Made by a program: the position numbers and the translations under genes. From an uncultured Collinsella sp. (GTDB lineage Bacteria > Actinomycetota > Coriobacteriia > Coriobacteriales > Coriobacteriaceae), in the NCBI GenBank assembly GCA_934654765.1, contig CAKUGX010000031.1:1-18176 (forward strand): 18,176 nt of DNA, read 5' to 3'. Below are positions 7,169 to 15,256 of this stretch, piece by piece. The notes below the pieces were generated by a model. It saw only the letters and a program-made list of their open reading frames with translations. It did not search any database and was not told where the DNA came from. How positions within the stretch are numbered: position 1 is the stretch's first letter; each line of letters begins with the position of its first letter.

Positions 7169-8020
7169 ATGGCAAACGGATTGCTTTTGCGGCTTCGCGA
7201 GCGTGAGCTCAGCGCGAGCCCGGCGGAACGCAATGTCATCGCATATGTAAGCGCTCATCCGCACGAGGTGGTCGGGCTGTCCGTCCGCGGTCTTGCCGAT
7301 GCCACGTTCTCCTCGCCCTCGAGCATTTTGCGCTTTTGCAAGCGCTTGGGTTTTGCGGGCTACAAGGAGTTCCAGCGCGAACTGATTGCCGAGCTGGCAC
7401 TCTTGGGTGACAAGAAAGACGTTGCCCTCGAGGACATCTCCATGGATGACAGCGTTGAGCGTATCGTGGGGAAGGTGATGAAAAGCAACGTACGAACGAT
7501 CGAAGCGACAGCGCGAACGCTCGATTACACCGTCTTGGAGCGATGCGCGGCCTATCTTAAGCGGGCGCGCGCGGTCAATCTGTTCGGTATCGGTGCCTCT
7601 CGTTTGGTTGCGCACGATCTGGCGCAAAAGCTCATGCGTGTCGACAAAGAGTGCCATCTGTACGATGACTGGCACGACCAACTCTTGTGCGCCAAGAACA
7701 TGCATGAGGGCGATATTGCAATCGCCTTTAGCTATTCGGGCTTGACGCAAGAGGTGCTGGACTGCACCGCGGAGGCTCAACGCCATAACTGTCCCGTTGT
7801 GGCCGTAACCAAAGTAGATGGCTCGTCCAAGCTCGCAACCATGGCAGATGCTGTGCTCGGCGTCGCCGCAAGTGAGCCGCTGGTCCGCAGCGGTGCCATG
7901 GCCTCGCGTATGGCCCAGCTCATGGTCGTCGACGCTCTGTACGCCGCTTACGTTGCAAGCGATTACGAACGGGCGACGCATGTCATTAAGCAAAACTACA
8001 TCGAGAAACAGGAAAGATGA
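7169..8020 (+). CDS. murR: MurR/RpiR-family transcriptional regulator of MurNAc catabolism
   Basis: Cytoplasmic regulator with an N-terminal RpiR helix-turn-helix (about 1-80, including SSPSSILRFCKRLGFAGYKEF) and a C-terminal SIS sugar-phosphate-binding domain (about 110-250, with NLFGIGASR and IAFSYSGLT). The family switches sugar-phosphate genes on or off according to its effector. The neighbours murQ, murP and mupG point to MurNAc-6P. ATG at 7169 is chosen because ACGGAGG (7154-7160) is 8 nt upstream; an in-frame GTG at 7160 overlaps that site and is unlikely. Only one base separates its stop from murQ, so the two are coupled. Two dyads upstream are candidate operators. The specific MurNAc role is inferred from context. 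Confidence 0.87.
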   Translation: MANGLLLRLRERELSASPAERNVIAYVSAHPHEVVGLSVRGLADATFSSPSSILRFCKRLGFAGYKEFQRELIAELALLGDKKDVALEDISMDDSVERIVGKVMKSNVRTIEATARTLDYTVLERCAAYLKRARAVNLFGIGASRLVAHDLAQKLMRVDKECHLYDDWHDQLLCAKNMHEGDIAIAFSYSGLTQEVLDCTAEAQRHNCPVVAVTKVDGSSKLATMADAVLGVAASEPLVRSGAMASRMAQLMVVDALYAAYVASDYERATHVIKQNYIEKQER

Positions 8021-8021
8021 G

Positions 8022-8954
<933 letters not shown>

Positions 8955-9011
8955 GCGCACGGTGTGAGCTGCCACAACATTCGCGCTGCACATTCAATAC
9001 AAGGAGGAGTT

Positions 9012-10442
9012 ATGACGAACAAAGAGCTGGCCCAAAAGCTGCTGGACCTTTTGGGCGGTAAAGACAACGTGCTGGCAAACGCGGCGTGCATGACGCGCCT
9101 GCGCGTGACCGTCAAAGACGCGGGCAACGTCGACACGGAGGGTATTAAGGCACTCGATGGCGTAATGGGCCTGGTTGAGGACGATACCATGCAGATCGTG
9201 CTGGGTCCGGGCAAGGTGAATAAGGTGCTCGAGGAGTTCTCCAAGCTCACCGGCCTTGCGAAAGGCGTTGCCGACGAAAACGTGGTCGATGCTGCGGCCA
9301 CAAACAAGGCTGCGCAGAAGGCCAAGTACGAGTCCAAGCCGGTTCAGGCCTTCCTCAAGAAGATTTCCAATGTCTTCGTCGCCCTGCTTCCCGGCATCAT
9401 TGCGGCCGGCCTCATCAACGGTATCTGCAACGTCATTAACGTCTCGACGGCGGGCGCGCTTGCAGGTGAGTGGTGGTACCAGGGCATTCGTTCCATGGGC
9501 TGGGCCCTCTTTGCCTATCTGCCCATCTTGGTGGGCTATAACGCGGCACGTGAGTTTGGTGGCTCCGCTGCGTTGGGCGGCATCGCCGGTATGATGTGCA
9601 TCGCCAACAGTGCCATGCCCCTGCTTGCGCCTGGCGCGGCTGATCCTGCCACCGCCATTCTGCTGCCGCTCACCAATGCGCAGTACAACCCCGCTGCAGG
9701 CGGTATGATCGCGGCTCTCATCGCCGGTGCCTTCTTTGCCTGGATGGAGCGCCAGATTCGCAAGGTTATGCCCAACGCGCTCGACACGTTCCTGTCTCCG
9801 CTGTTGGTGCTCATCATCGGTGCCTTTGCCCTGATGCTTGTCATCCAGCCGGTCGGCGCCTGGCTGACGACGGCGATCTTTAGCGTCCTCACCTTCATCT
9901 TCGAGAAGCTGGGCGTTCTGGGCGGCTATATCCTGTCGGCAGGCTTCTTGCCGCTGGTGTCCGTTGGCTTGCATCAGGCGCTTACGCCGATCCACGCGAT
10001 GCTCAACGATCCCGACGGCGCCACCAAGGGTATCAACTACCTGCTGCCCATCCTTATGATGGCCGGTGGCGGCCAGGTTGGCGCCGGTCTGGCACTGTAC
10101 TTTAAGACTAAGAACGCCAAGCTCAAGAAGTATGTCGCCGAGTCTATCCCCGTTGGCATTCTGGGTGTTGGCGAGCCTTTGATGTATGCCGTTACGCTGC
10201 CGCTCGTCCGTCCGTTTGTGACAGCTTGTCTGGGTGCCGGCTTTGGCGGCGCGCTTGCGGCGCTGCTTCACATCGGCACGGTTTCTCAGGGCGTTTCCGG
10301 TTTGTTCGGCCTGCTGATCGTCGTGCCCGGCCAGCAGCTCGGCTATGTTGCCGCCATGCTGCTTGCCTATGCCGCCGGCTTTGTCCTGACGTGGTTCTTT
10401 GGCGTCGACGAGCAGAAGATCAATGAGTTCTTTGGCGAGTAG
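9012..10442 (+). CDS. murP: PTS transporter EIIBC, probably MurNAc-specific
   Basis: Membrane permease that imports and phosphorylates a sugar. The 476 residues show an EIIB domain (1 to about 85) with the phosphorylated Cys26 in NAACMTRLRV, a linker, and an EIIC domain (about 110-470) with many hydrophobic helices and the substrate motif GVGEPLMY (385-392, GITEP-like). It belongs to the glucose/sucrose PTS superfamily. There is no fused EIIA, so phosphate must come from a separate EIIA-Glc-type protein, as for E. coli MurP. ATG at 9012 follows AAGGAGGAG (9001-9009). Position after murQ and before mupG supports MurNAc or MurNAc-GlcNAc as substrate; with MupG present the disaccharide is likely. 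Sugar specificity is inferred, since sucrose and trehalose EIIBC share these motifs. Confidence 0.85.
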   Translation: MTNKELAQKLLDLLGGKDNVLANAACMTRLRVTVKDAGNVDTEGIKALDGVMGLVEDDTMQIVLGPGKVNKVLEEFSKLTGLAKGVADENVVDAAATNKAAQKAKYESKPVQAFLKKISNVFVALLPGIIAAGLINGICNVINVSTAGALAGEWWYQGIRSMGWALFAYLPILVGYNAAREFGGSAALGGIAGMMCIANSAMPLLAPGAADPATAILLPLTNAQYNPAAGGMIAALIAGAFFAWMERQIRKVMPNALDTFLSPLLVLIIGAFALMLVIQPVGAWLTTAIFSVLTFIFEKLGVLGGYILSAGFLPLVSVGLHQALTPIHAMLNDPDGATKGINYLLPILMMAGGGQVGAGLALYFKTKNAKLKKYVAESIPVGILGVGEPLMYAVTLPLVRPFVTACLGAGFGGALAALLHIGTVSQGVSGLFGLLIVVPGQQLGYVAAMLLAYAAGFVLTWFFGVDEQKINEFFGE

Positions 10443-10509
10443 CCTGATGACACGCGCCATGTTGCTCGGATGTCGCGGCGTGCCACTGATTTCTTGATGC
10501 TATTGTTGT

Positions 10510-10544
10510 GCCGGCGGGGCAAGTGCGCTCCGCCGGCCTTTTTT
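10510..10544 (+). terminator. Strong intrinsic terminator between murP and mupG
   Basis: GCCGGCGG (10510-10517) pairs with CCGCCGGC (10530-10537), extended by inner pairs, then CC and six T (10539-10544). It ends only 18 nt before the mupG start, and mupG's ribosome site AAAAGGAG begins at 10545. It therefore either ends the murRQP transcript or works as an attenuator for mupG. Confidence 0.85.
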
Positions 10545-10561
10545 AAAAGGAGCGTAGAAGC

Positions 10562-11614
10562 GTGAGAACAGGTATTTCCGTCTATCTTTCCAGCCCTCTG
10601 CAGGATATTGAGCGGACGATCGAATATGGTGCCGCGGCGGGTGCGCGCTATGCGTTTACCTCGCTGCATATTCCCGAGGATGGGGGAGCGGCGTATGCCG
10701 ACAAGGTGCGTCAGGTGCTGGGGCTGCTTTCTGCCCGCGGTATTTCGCTGATTGCCGATGTGGGGCCGCGCACGTGCGACTTGCTGGGGCTTGAGCGCAT
10801 CGAGGATCTGCGCGATCTGGGGCTGGAATACCTTCGCTTGGACTATGGCTTTAGCGCTCAGCGGGTCGCGGAGCTGTCCGGTGTGTTTCGCATTGTGGTT
10901 AATGCTTCGACGGTGAGCTTTGACGAAATCGCATCGTGGCGCGAGGCCGGTGCCGATGTGTCCCGTTTTGCCGCCTGCCACAATTTTTACCCCAAGCCTT
11001 ATACCGGTCTTTCGCTTGAGGACGTTGGTCGCACGAATCTTCGTCTTGCGGCGCTCGGCTTTGAAATCATGGCTTTTGTGCCGGGCGATGCCAACGTTCG
11101 CGGACCGATATTTGAGGGGTTGCCGACGGTAGAGGCGCAGCGCGGTCGCGCATCGAAGGTTGCCCTTAACATGCTTGAGCTTGCGCATGGCGCCGATTGC
11201 GACATCGTGCTGGTGGGTGACCCCGATCTTTCCGATGCGGGTTGGGCACAGTTTGCTCAGGTTTCCGTCGGATATGTGGACGTACGTTGCGAGCTGGAAC
11301 CCGGCTACGACTATCTGCGGGGGCAGATTCATCATGACCGGCCCGACTCGAGTGTCCACATCTTTAGATCCCAGGAGTCGAGGACGACGCTCAAGCCGGA
11401 TGCCGTGCCGACGGATGCAGGCGCCGGTCTGCCGCGAGGGATGGGGTCGATTGCCGTCGGCAATAGTGGGTACGGACGCTACGAAGGCGAGCTTGAGATT
11501 GCGCGGGTTGATCTTCCCGGCGACGAGCGCATGAACGTTGCGGGCCGCATTGCGCCCGAGGCAATGGAGCTGCTGCCGTTCATCAAGCGCGGATTCGGGG
11601 TACGGTTCGTTTAG
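10562..11614 (+). CDS. mupG: MupG, 6-phospho-N-acetylmuramidase (DUF871 family)
   Basis: MupG cleaves intracellular MurNAc-6P-GlcNAc into MurNAc-6P and GlcNAc, as shown for Staphylococcus aureus. The 350 residues match the DUF871 two-domain layout: a TIM-barrel part (about 1-230; TGISVYLSS at the start, ADVGPRT, YLRLDYGFS, NFYPKPYTGLS, FVPGDANVRGP), then a smaller cyclophilin-like C-terminal domain (about 235-350) ending GFGVRFV. GTG at 10562 is supported by AAAAGGAG just upstream. The neighbours murRQP are those of the staphylococcal locus, which makes the assignment firm. MurNAc-6P made here feeds MurQ. A strong terminator directly upstream suggests mupG expression is attenuated or partly independent. 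Confidence 0.9.
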   Translation: MRTGISVYLSSPLQDIERTIEYGAAAGARYAFTSLHIPEDGGAAYADKVRQVLGLLSARGISLIADVGPRTCDLLGLERIEDLRDLGLEYLRLDYGFSAQRVAELSGVFRIVVNASTVSFDEIASWREAGADVSRFAACHNFYPKPYTGLSLEDVGRTNLRLAALGFEIMAFVPGDANVRGPIFEGLPTVEAQRGRASKVALNMLELAHGADCDIVLVGDPDLSDAGWAQFAQVSVGYVDVRCELEPGYDYLRGQIHHDRPDSSVHIFRSQESRTTLKPDAVPTDAGAGLPRGMGSIAVGNSGYGRYEGELEIARVDLPGDERMNVAGRIAPEAMELLPFIKRGFGVRFV

Positions 11615-11630
11615 CGTGTGACCCGTGGGC

Positions 11631-11636
11631 TACAAT
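11631..11636 (+). promoter_or_regulatory. Possible -10 element for the ArsC/Spx-like gene
   Basis: TACAAT lies 71 nt before the ATG at 11707 in the 92-nt gap after mupG. The -35 side (around TTCGTTTA, 11606-11613) is poor, so this is tentative. Confidence 0.3.
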
Positions 11637-11706
11637 TGGCCCATCATACGAAGGCGCCCCGTATGGCGTGTGCCTGTGTTGGCCGATCTGTATTCGGAGG
11701 ATTCCC

Positions 11707-12066
11707 ATGACCGTACTGTTTGTTGAATATCCCAAGTGTTCGACCTGTAAAAAGGCCAAGGCGTGGTTGGACGAGCATGGGGTCGAGTATGTCGACCGCG
11801 ATATCGTTACGGACAATCCCACGGCCGATGAACTTGCGACCTGGATTGCTCGTTCGGGGCTGCCGGTGCGGCGCTTCTTTAACTCGTCGGGCATGAAATA
11901 TCGAGAGCTGGGCCTGAAGGCGCGCCTGGACGCAGGAATGACGGATCAGGAGTGCTACGAGCTGCTGGCGACCGATGGCATGCTGGTCAAGCGTCCGCTG
12001 CTGGTGGGCGACGACTTTGCGATTCCCGGCTTTAGGGAAGCAGCTTGGACCGAGGCATTGCTGTAG
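11707..12066 (+). CDS. ArsC/Spx-family thioredoxin-fold protein
   Basis: A 119-residue protein of the arsenate reductase/Spx/YffB family. It has the N-terminal YPKCSTCKKA with C11 and C14 as a CxxC pair, RRFFNSSGMKYRELGLK in the middle, and a C-terminal MLVKRPLLVGDDFAIPGF block typical of the fold. Classical arsenate reductases have one N-terminal Cys in a CxTC-type loop; the CxxC and the KRPLLV block fit the broad YffB/Spx-like group. So a thiol redox role or an RNA-polymerase-binding Spx-like role are both possible. No arsenic genes (arsB, arsR) are nearby, arguing against a dedicated arsenate operon. The ATG is preceded by GGAGG at 11696-11700. It converges on a minus-strand gene ending at 12139, and no clear terminator is visible between them. 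Confidence 0.8.
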   Translation: MTVLFVEYPKCSTCKKAKAWLDEHGVEYVDRDIVTDNPTADELATWIARSGLPVRRFFNSSGMKYRELGLKARLDAGMTDQECYELLATDGMLVKRPLLVGDDFAIPGFREAAWTEALL

Positions 12067-12138
12067 CGGCTGCGGAAAGTGCGATCCGTTTTGAGTGCTC
12101 AGGGTGGGACGTGTTTTCCACTGGCGGGCTCGCTCGGC

Positions 12139-12549
12139 TCAATCCTCGAGCTGTGCCCATTCGTGCGGATCGTAGACCTTTACGTGCTTGTTGGGCTTGC
12201 CGCTCCAGTACTCCTCGTCCATAAAGGGCAGATATGCCTGAACGCCGGGGCAGATAAAGGGGATCCGCTGCTGTTGCAGTCGCTCGCGCTGGCGCTGCTC
12301 CAGGTGCGCCTCGGATATGACGGTCGGCATACCGGACAGCTCGACGAGGCTTGCCTGGATTCGCTTAAGGTCGGGGAGTCCCGCGTGCCATGACATCCGC
12401 ATGATCAAAAAGGATGCACGGCGGTATTTTGCCTGCATCACCGTGATGACGGGGCGCAGAGTGGGATGGATTTTGTCCCGTTCGGGCCAAAGGTCAGCAG
12501 TGATCTCGAGGCCCAGGGTCTCCCATAGGTAATCAAGCTCTTCGTCCAT
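12139..12549 (-). CDS. Uncharacterised 136-residue protein with an IPFICPGVQAYLPF motif
   Basis: The function is not known to me. The ATG at 12549 is preferred because GAGG lies 5 nt upstream; a TTG 21 nt earlier has no ribosome site. The protein is soluble, with no signal peptide or membrane segment. The C-terminal half reads SGMPTVISEAHLEQRQRERL, then the block IPFICPGVQAYLPFMDEEYW. From memory, a similar run (proline-valine strand, QR.RL helix, IPFI.PG.Q.YLPF) occurs in the N-terminal part of larger MarR-annotated regulators of anaerobic Gram-positives. If so, this is a stand-alone version without the winged helix, since the chain ends about 25 residues later. Codon use matches neighbouring genes. 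A 7-3-7 dyad at 12619-12635 lies upstream and may regulate it. Confidence 0.65.
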   Translation of the reverse strand: MDEELDYLWETLGLEITADLWPERDKIHPTLRPVITVMQAKYRRASFLIMRMSWHAGLPDLKRIQASLVELSGMPTVISEAHLEQRQRERLQQQRIPFICPGVQAYLPFMDEEYWSGKPNKHVKVYDPHEWAQLED

Positions 12550-12618
12550 GGCGCCTCGATATCCGTGCAATGATGACGGTTCGATTGTGCCATCAGCCGT
12601 GAGTGCTGCATTGTTGTA

Positions 12619-12635
12619 ATCTACCAGCGGTAGAT
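12619..12635. promoter_or_regulatory. Perfect 7-3-7 palindrome upstream of the minus-strand gene
   Basis: ATCTACC AGC GGTAGAT is an exact dyad, 70 nt upstream of the minus-strand ATG at 12549. This shape suits a dimeric repressor such as a MarR- or GntR-type protein. No matching regulator gene adjoins it, so its partner is unknown. Confidence 0.4.
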
Positions 12636-12741
12636 GCGGGATGTTTTACGGGCTTTGGCGCCGTACGTGTCGCTGGCGCTTCACAGGTCCTTCACGTGTC
12701 GGCCGTATTTGACTGAATTTCAAAAAAGTCAAAATTGGGGC

Positions 12742-12770
12742 TTGCGTCACGGCCGGACTTCCCGTATATT
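12742..12770 (+). promoter_or_regulatory. Promoter of the tRNA-Gln/tRNA-Glu operon
   Basis: TTGCGT (12742-12747), exactly 17 nt, TATATT (12765-12770). Initiation would fall near 12777, about 38 nt before the first tRNA. A 7-bp dyad TTTGACT/AGTCAAA (12708-12714 with 12727-12733) lies just upstream in an AT-rich tract. Confidence 0.7.
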
Positions 12771-12814
12771 TCTTTCTTGCGCAAAGGCACAGCCGAGCGC
12801 AGCGATGCAGTCAT

Positions 12815-12888
12815 TGGGATGTCGTCTAATGGCAGGACAGCGGATTCTGGTTCCGTCAATGGGGGTTCGACTCCCTCCATCCCAGCCA
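12815..12888 (+). tRNA. tRNA-Gln (anticodon CTG), CCA encoded
   Basis: The acceptor arm TGGGATG (12815-12821) pairs with CATCCCA (12878-12884). The anticodon stem GCGGA/TCCGT encloses TTCTGGT, giving anticodon CTG, which reads CAG. The T arm has GGGGG, TTCGACT, CCCTC. Discriminator G and an encoded CCA (12886-12888) complete a 74-nt gene. Confidence 0.95.
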
Positions 12889-12905
12889 TTGCATTTGCTA
12901 CATAT

Positions 12906-12982
12906 GGCCCGTTCGTCTAGCGGTTTAGGACGCCGCCCTCTCAAGGCGGAGATCACCAGTTCGAATCTGGTACGGGCTACCA
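12906..12982 (+). tRNA. tRNA-Glu (anticodon CTC), CCA encoded
   Basis: The acceptor GGCCCGT (12906-12912) pairs with ACGGGCT (12972-12978), with a terminal G-U. The anticodon stem CCGCC/GGCGG holds CTCTCAA, giving anticodon CTC, which reads GAG. The T loop is TTCGAAT. CCA at 12980-12982 is encoded. It lies 17 nt after tRNA-Gln and surely shares its transcript. Confidence 0.96.
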
Positions 12983-12992
12983 AAATTGAACG

Positions 12993-13021
12993 CCCGGGCC
13001 TCGTAAGAGACCCGGGTTTTG
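12993..13021 (+). terminator. Terminator of the tRNA operon
   Basis: CCCGGG (12993-12998) pairs with 13011-13016, with inner CTC/GAG pairs and a short loop, followed by TTTTG. It is 10 nt after tRNA-Glu. Confidence 0.8.
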
Positions 13022-13079
13022 TGTATTGACCGATATTTAAGGCGCGCGTTGAGTCTGCCGCCCGGACCGAGGAGTTGTC

Positions 13080-13997
13080 ATGGACCTGCCTATCAGCTTG
13101 GAAGACATCACGTATGCCGAGAACTATCTGGCGCAGGGCGACCTGGCTACGGCGACGCCGCTGCTGGAGCGTCTGGTGGAGCTTGCCGAGGAGTATATCG
13201 ACGCTGAATGCAAGACGGAGGAGAAGCGCCAGTACTTTAGCTTCGACAGCAAGTTTGAGCGTCTGGCCTACCGCCGCGTGGAAAAGGATCCGCGCGAGCT
13301 GGTGCAGGTCGAGGTGCCCTTTGATCGCCTGTATTCCGACATGGCGTATGCCTACATTCGCCAGCAGGATTATGTGAGTGCTCGGAATGCCCTGATGCAG
13401 GCCGTGCGTTGGGATCCCATGAACTGCAACTATCGCTTGGACTTGGCCGAGCTGTTCCGCGCGCTCGAGGACAAGCAGGAGTGGGCATCGCTCTCGTTCT
13501 CGGTGCTGGAGCGCGCGAGCGACGGTAAGTGCGCCGCACGCGCCTACACCAATTTGGGTCAGTACTTCTTGGAGCCCGAGACCGAGAACATTTCGGCTGC
13601 CGTGGGCTGCGCGCGTCTGGCGCTGCGCCTGGCGCCCAATGATGCGCATACGACGCGCCTGCTCAACAAGATCCATACCACCTATCCGGATGCCGCGGAC
13701 GAGAGTGACGACCATGTGATGGGTGAGCTCGCCCTGCAGGGCGTGCCGACCTCGCCTTCGGCCGAGATCGCCATCTGCCTGATCATGTGCGCGACCGATG
13801 CTGCAAGCGACGGCGACAAGCAGGAGGCTACGCGTCTGACGGTCCGTGCCCGCGACCTGGTGGGCGAGGAGGCATGCGCGGCGATTATCAAGCTGGTGCG
13901 CGAGAGCGATGCCGAGCTTAATGCCGAGCGCAGGGCAAAGCGCGAGGCTGCGGGTTCAAACGCCGATGGCGCCAAGGAGGCCGGCGATGCCCAGTAA
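13080..13997 (+). CDS. TPR-like helical repeat protein upstream of smpB
   Basis: A 305-residue soluble protein without signal peptide or membrane segments. A TPR-like repeat is clear at about 84-115 (LYSDMAYAYIRQQDYVSARNALMQAVRWDP), with weaker helical repeats following (AYTNLGQYFLEP..., AVGCARLALRLAPND). An N-terminal helical pair also resembles a TPR (ENYLAQGDLATATPLLERLVEL). The tail (about 270-305) is charged and Ala-rich, likely flexible. TPR folds usually mediate protein contacts; the partner is unknown. ATG at 13080 follows GAGGAG. Its last codons overlap smpB by 11 nt, so it is cotranscribed and coupled with smpB, but nothing in the sequence ties it to trans-translation. Confidence 0.8.
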   Translation: MDLPISLEDITYAENYLAQGDLATATPLLERLVELAEEYIDAECKTEEKRQYFSFDSKFERLAYRRVEKDPRELVQVEVPFDRLYSDMAYAYIRQQDYVSARNALMQAVRWDPMNCNYRLDLAELFRALEDKQEWASLSFSVLERASDGKCAARAYTNLGQYFLEPETENISAAVGCARLALRLAPNDAHTTRLLNKIHTTYPDAADESDDHVMGELALQGVPTSPSAEIAICLIMCATDAASDGDKQEATRLTVRARDLVGEEACAAIIKLVRESDAELNAERRAKREAAGSNADGAKEAGDAQ

Positions 13998-14457
13998 GCG
14001 CGAGCGCAAGCTCATTTCCAAGAATCGCTCGGCACATCACGAGTACTTTATCGATGAGACGTTTGAGTGCGGTATTGAGCTGAGCGGTACCGAGGTCAAG
14101 TCGATTCGCGAGCGCGCGTGTCAGATTACCGATACCTTCGCGCTGATTCGTGGCGGGGAGTGTTGGCTCGTCGGCCTGCATATCCACCCTTATAGCCATG
14201 GCGGCGTTTGGAATCGCGATCCCGACCGTCGGCGCCGTCTGCTGCTGCACCGCAAGGAGATCGACTTTCTTGACGGCAAACTTCGCAACCGTGGTTATGC
14301 GCTGGTTCCGTTGGAGCTCTACTTTAATACCGACGGTCGCGTAAAACTGCTGCTGGGCCTGGGTCGCGGCAAGAAGCTCTACGACAAGCGCGAGGACATG
14401 GCCAAGCGTGATGTCCAACGCGAGATCGACCGCGCCCTCAAGGAACGCAACCGCTAG
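13987..14457 (+). CDS. smpB: SsrA-binding protein SmpB
   Basis: SmpB binds tmRNA and brings it to stalled ribosomes for trans-translation. The 156 residues match the family length and blocks: KLISKNRSAHHEYFIDETFECGIEL at the start (OB-fold), TEVKSIRERACQITDTFA, PYSHGGVWNRDPDRRRRLLLH, and the basic tail KKLYDKREDMAKRDVQREIDRALK, which inserts into the mRNA channel. ATG at 13987 is chosen because AAGGAGG (13974-13980) precedes it and the family N-terminus starts there; longer upstream sequence in frame is the overlapping TPR gene. The tmRNA gene ssrA often follows smpB but is not recognisable downstream here. A palindromic element begins 13 nt after the stop. Confidence 0.96.
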   Translation: MPSKRERKLISKNRSAHHEYFIDETFECGIELSGTEVKSIRERACQITDTFALIRGGECWLVGLHIHPYSHGGVWNRDPDRRRRLLLHRKEIDFLDGKLRNRGYALVPLELYFNTDGRVKLLLGLGRGKKLYDKREDMAKRDVQREIDRALKERNR

Positions 14458-14469
14458 GCGCTCTGTATA

Positions 14470-14536
14470 AGTTGCGGTGGAATGCGGACTGTTTTGCCTG
14501 TTTGAGGGACTATTCAGTCCCTATTTCACCGCAACT
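14470..14536. repeat. 67-bp nested palindrome after smpB
   Basis: AGTTGCGGTG (14470-14479) is exactly inverted at 14527-14536, and the next bases also nearly match (GAAT against ATTT). Inside is a second perfect hairpin, AGGGACT (14505-14511) with AGTCCCT (14516-14522) around 4 nt. Sixteen bases of its right side (CTATTTCACCGCAACT) recur exactly at 674-689, after the transketolase gene. It is non-coding and REP-like. Confidence 0.7.
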
Positions 14537-14578
14537 GCGGGCGTCTCATCTTTCTTACTGTTCTGACACATATGTTTC

Positions 14579-14612
14579 AAAGGCAGCGTCCGCTATGGGC
14601 GCTGCCTTTTTT
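14579..14612 (+). terminator. Rho-independent terminator downstream of smpB
   Basis: AAGGCAGCG (14580-14588) pairs with CGCTGCCTT (14600-14608), with an 11-nt loop and a six-T run ending at 14612. It lies 52 nt upstream of the flavin reductase ATG, so that gene needs its own promoter or readthrough. Confidence 0.85.
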
Positions 14613-14663
14613 GTGGGTACATACATCCATGAGGTTCCAACCCGAGCTAGGGGAGTGATCGTT

Positions 14664-15167
14664 ATGGACAAAACTGCGTTCTTTACCATGCCGAGCGGCC
14701 TGTACGTGGTGAGCGCCGCGGCAGACGGGCTGCGCGCCGGCTGCGTCATCAACACAGCGGTGCAGGTGACGTCCATGCCGCCGCGCATTTCGGTTGCCGT
14801 GAACAAGGACAACGTCACCTCGGGCGTCATCGCTTCGGCCAAAGCGTTCGCGCTGACCGTGATCGATCAGACCGCCGATATGCTCTACATCGGTAACTTT
14901 GGGTTCCGCACCAGCAGCGATTATGACAAGTTTGCCAAATACGAGACCCGCGAGACGGCTCTGGGCATGCCCTATGTGCCCGAGCACGCGGCGGCCCTGT
15001 TTAGCTGCCATTTGATCGACACTGTGGATGTTGGCACGCATCTGCTGTTTATCGGCGAGGTCGAGGATGCCGAGCGCTTGAGTGACGAGACGCCGCTCAC
15101 CTACGATTACTACCATAAGGTCCTGAAGGGTAAGACGCCTCCGAAGGCGTCCTCGTATCAAGGCTAG
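14664..15167 (+). CDS. Flavin reductase-like FMN-binding protein
   Basis: A 167-residue protein of the flavin reductase-like (FMN-binding split-barrel) family. It opens FFTMPSGLYVVSAAADGLRAGCVINTAVQVTSMPPRISVAVNK, the usual start of the fold, with N- and T-rich residues that contact FMN. FALTVIDQ and HLLFIGEVEDAE complete the barrel. Such proteins pass electrons between NAD(P)H, flavin and a partner. The next gene is a rubredoxin; in Moorella the same two modules are fused in high-molecular-weight rubredoxin, which reduces flavodiiron proteins for O2/NO removal. This suggests the two here are partners. ATG at 14664 has AGGGGAG 8 nt upstream. The longer frame before it crosses a terminator and is not coding. 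Confidence 0.85.
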   Translation: MDKTAFFTMPSGLYVVSAAADGLRAGCVINTAVQVTSMPPRISVAVNKDNVTSGVIASAKAFALTVIDQTADMLYIGNFGFRTSSDYDKFAKYETRETALGMPYVPEHAAALFSCHLIDTVDVGTHLLFIGEVEDAERLSDETPLTYDYYHKVLKGKTPPKASSYQG

Positions 15168-15184
15168 AAATGTTTTAAAAATAC

Positions 15185-15212
15185 TTGCATTATATTATTG
15201 AGAATCTATACT
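15185..15212 (+). promoter_or_regulatory. Strong promoter of the rubredoxin gene
   Basis: TTGCAT (15185-15190), 16 nt, TATACT (15207-15212), in a sharply AT-rich island of an otherwise GC-rich region. The start would be near 15219, leaving a leader of about 38 nt before the ATG at 15257. The rubredoxin can therefore be expressed without the flavin reductase. Confidence 0.7.
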
Positions 15213-15256
15213 GATAAATGAAGTACATCACCAGTCGCGTTCGAGAGGAGAACATC

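Noticed and set aside
8994..10460. A 488-residue open frame on the minus strand
   Set aside because: It lies fully antisense to murP, has no family resemblance and the charge-rich composition typical of a shadow frame in GC-rich coding DNA.
12067..12138. Bidirectional terminator between the converging ArsC/Spx-like and minus-strand genes
   Set aside because: Only a 4-bp GTGG/CCAC stem and scattered T residues are visible, which is not enough to support a terminator.
12692..12889. Small minus-strand frame beginning MAGMEGVEPPLTEPE
   Set aside because: It is the antisense translation of tRNA-Gln, a well-known spurious protein prediction.
14458..14663. Possible ssrA (tmRNA) gene after smpB
   Set aside because: No tRNA-like ends, no tag-peptide frame and too short; the space is filled by a palindrome and a terminator.
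15185..15215. PerR/Fur-like box over the rubredoxin promoter
   Set aside because: The AT-rich tract around TTATTGAGAATCTATA has too few symmetric matches (about 8 of 18) to call an operator.
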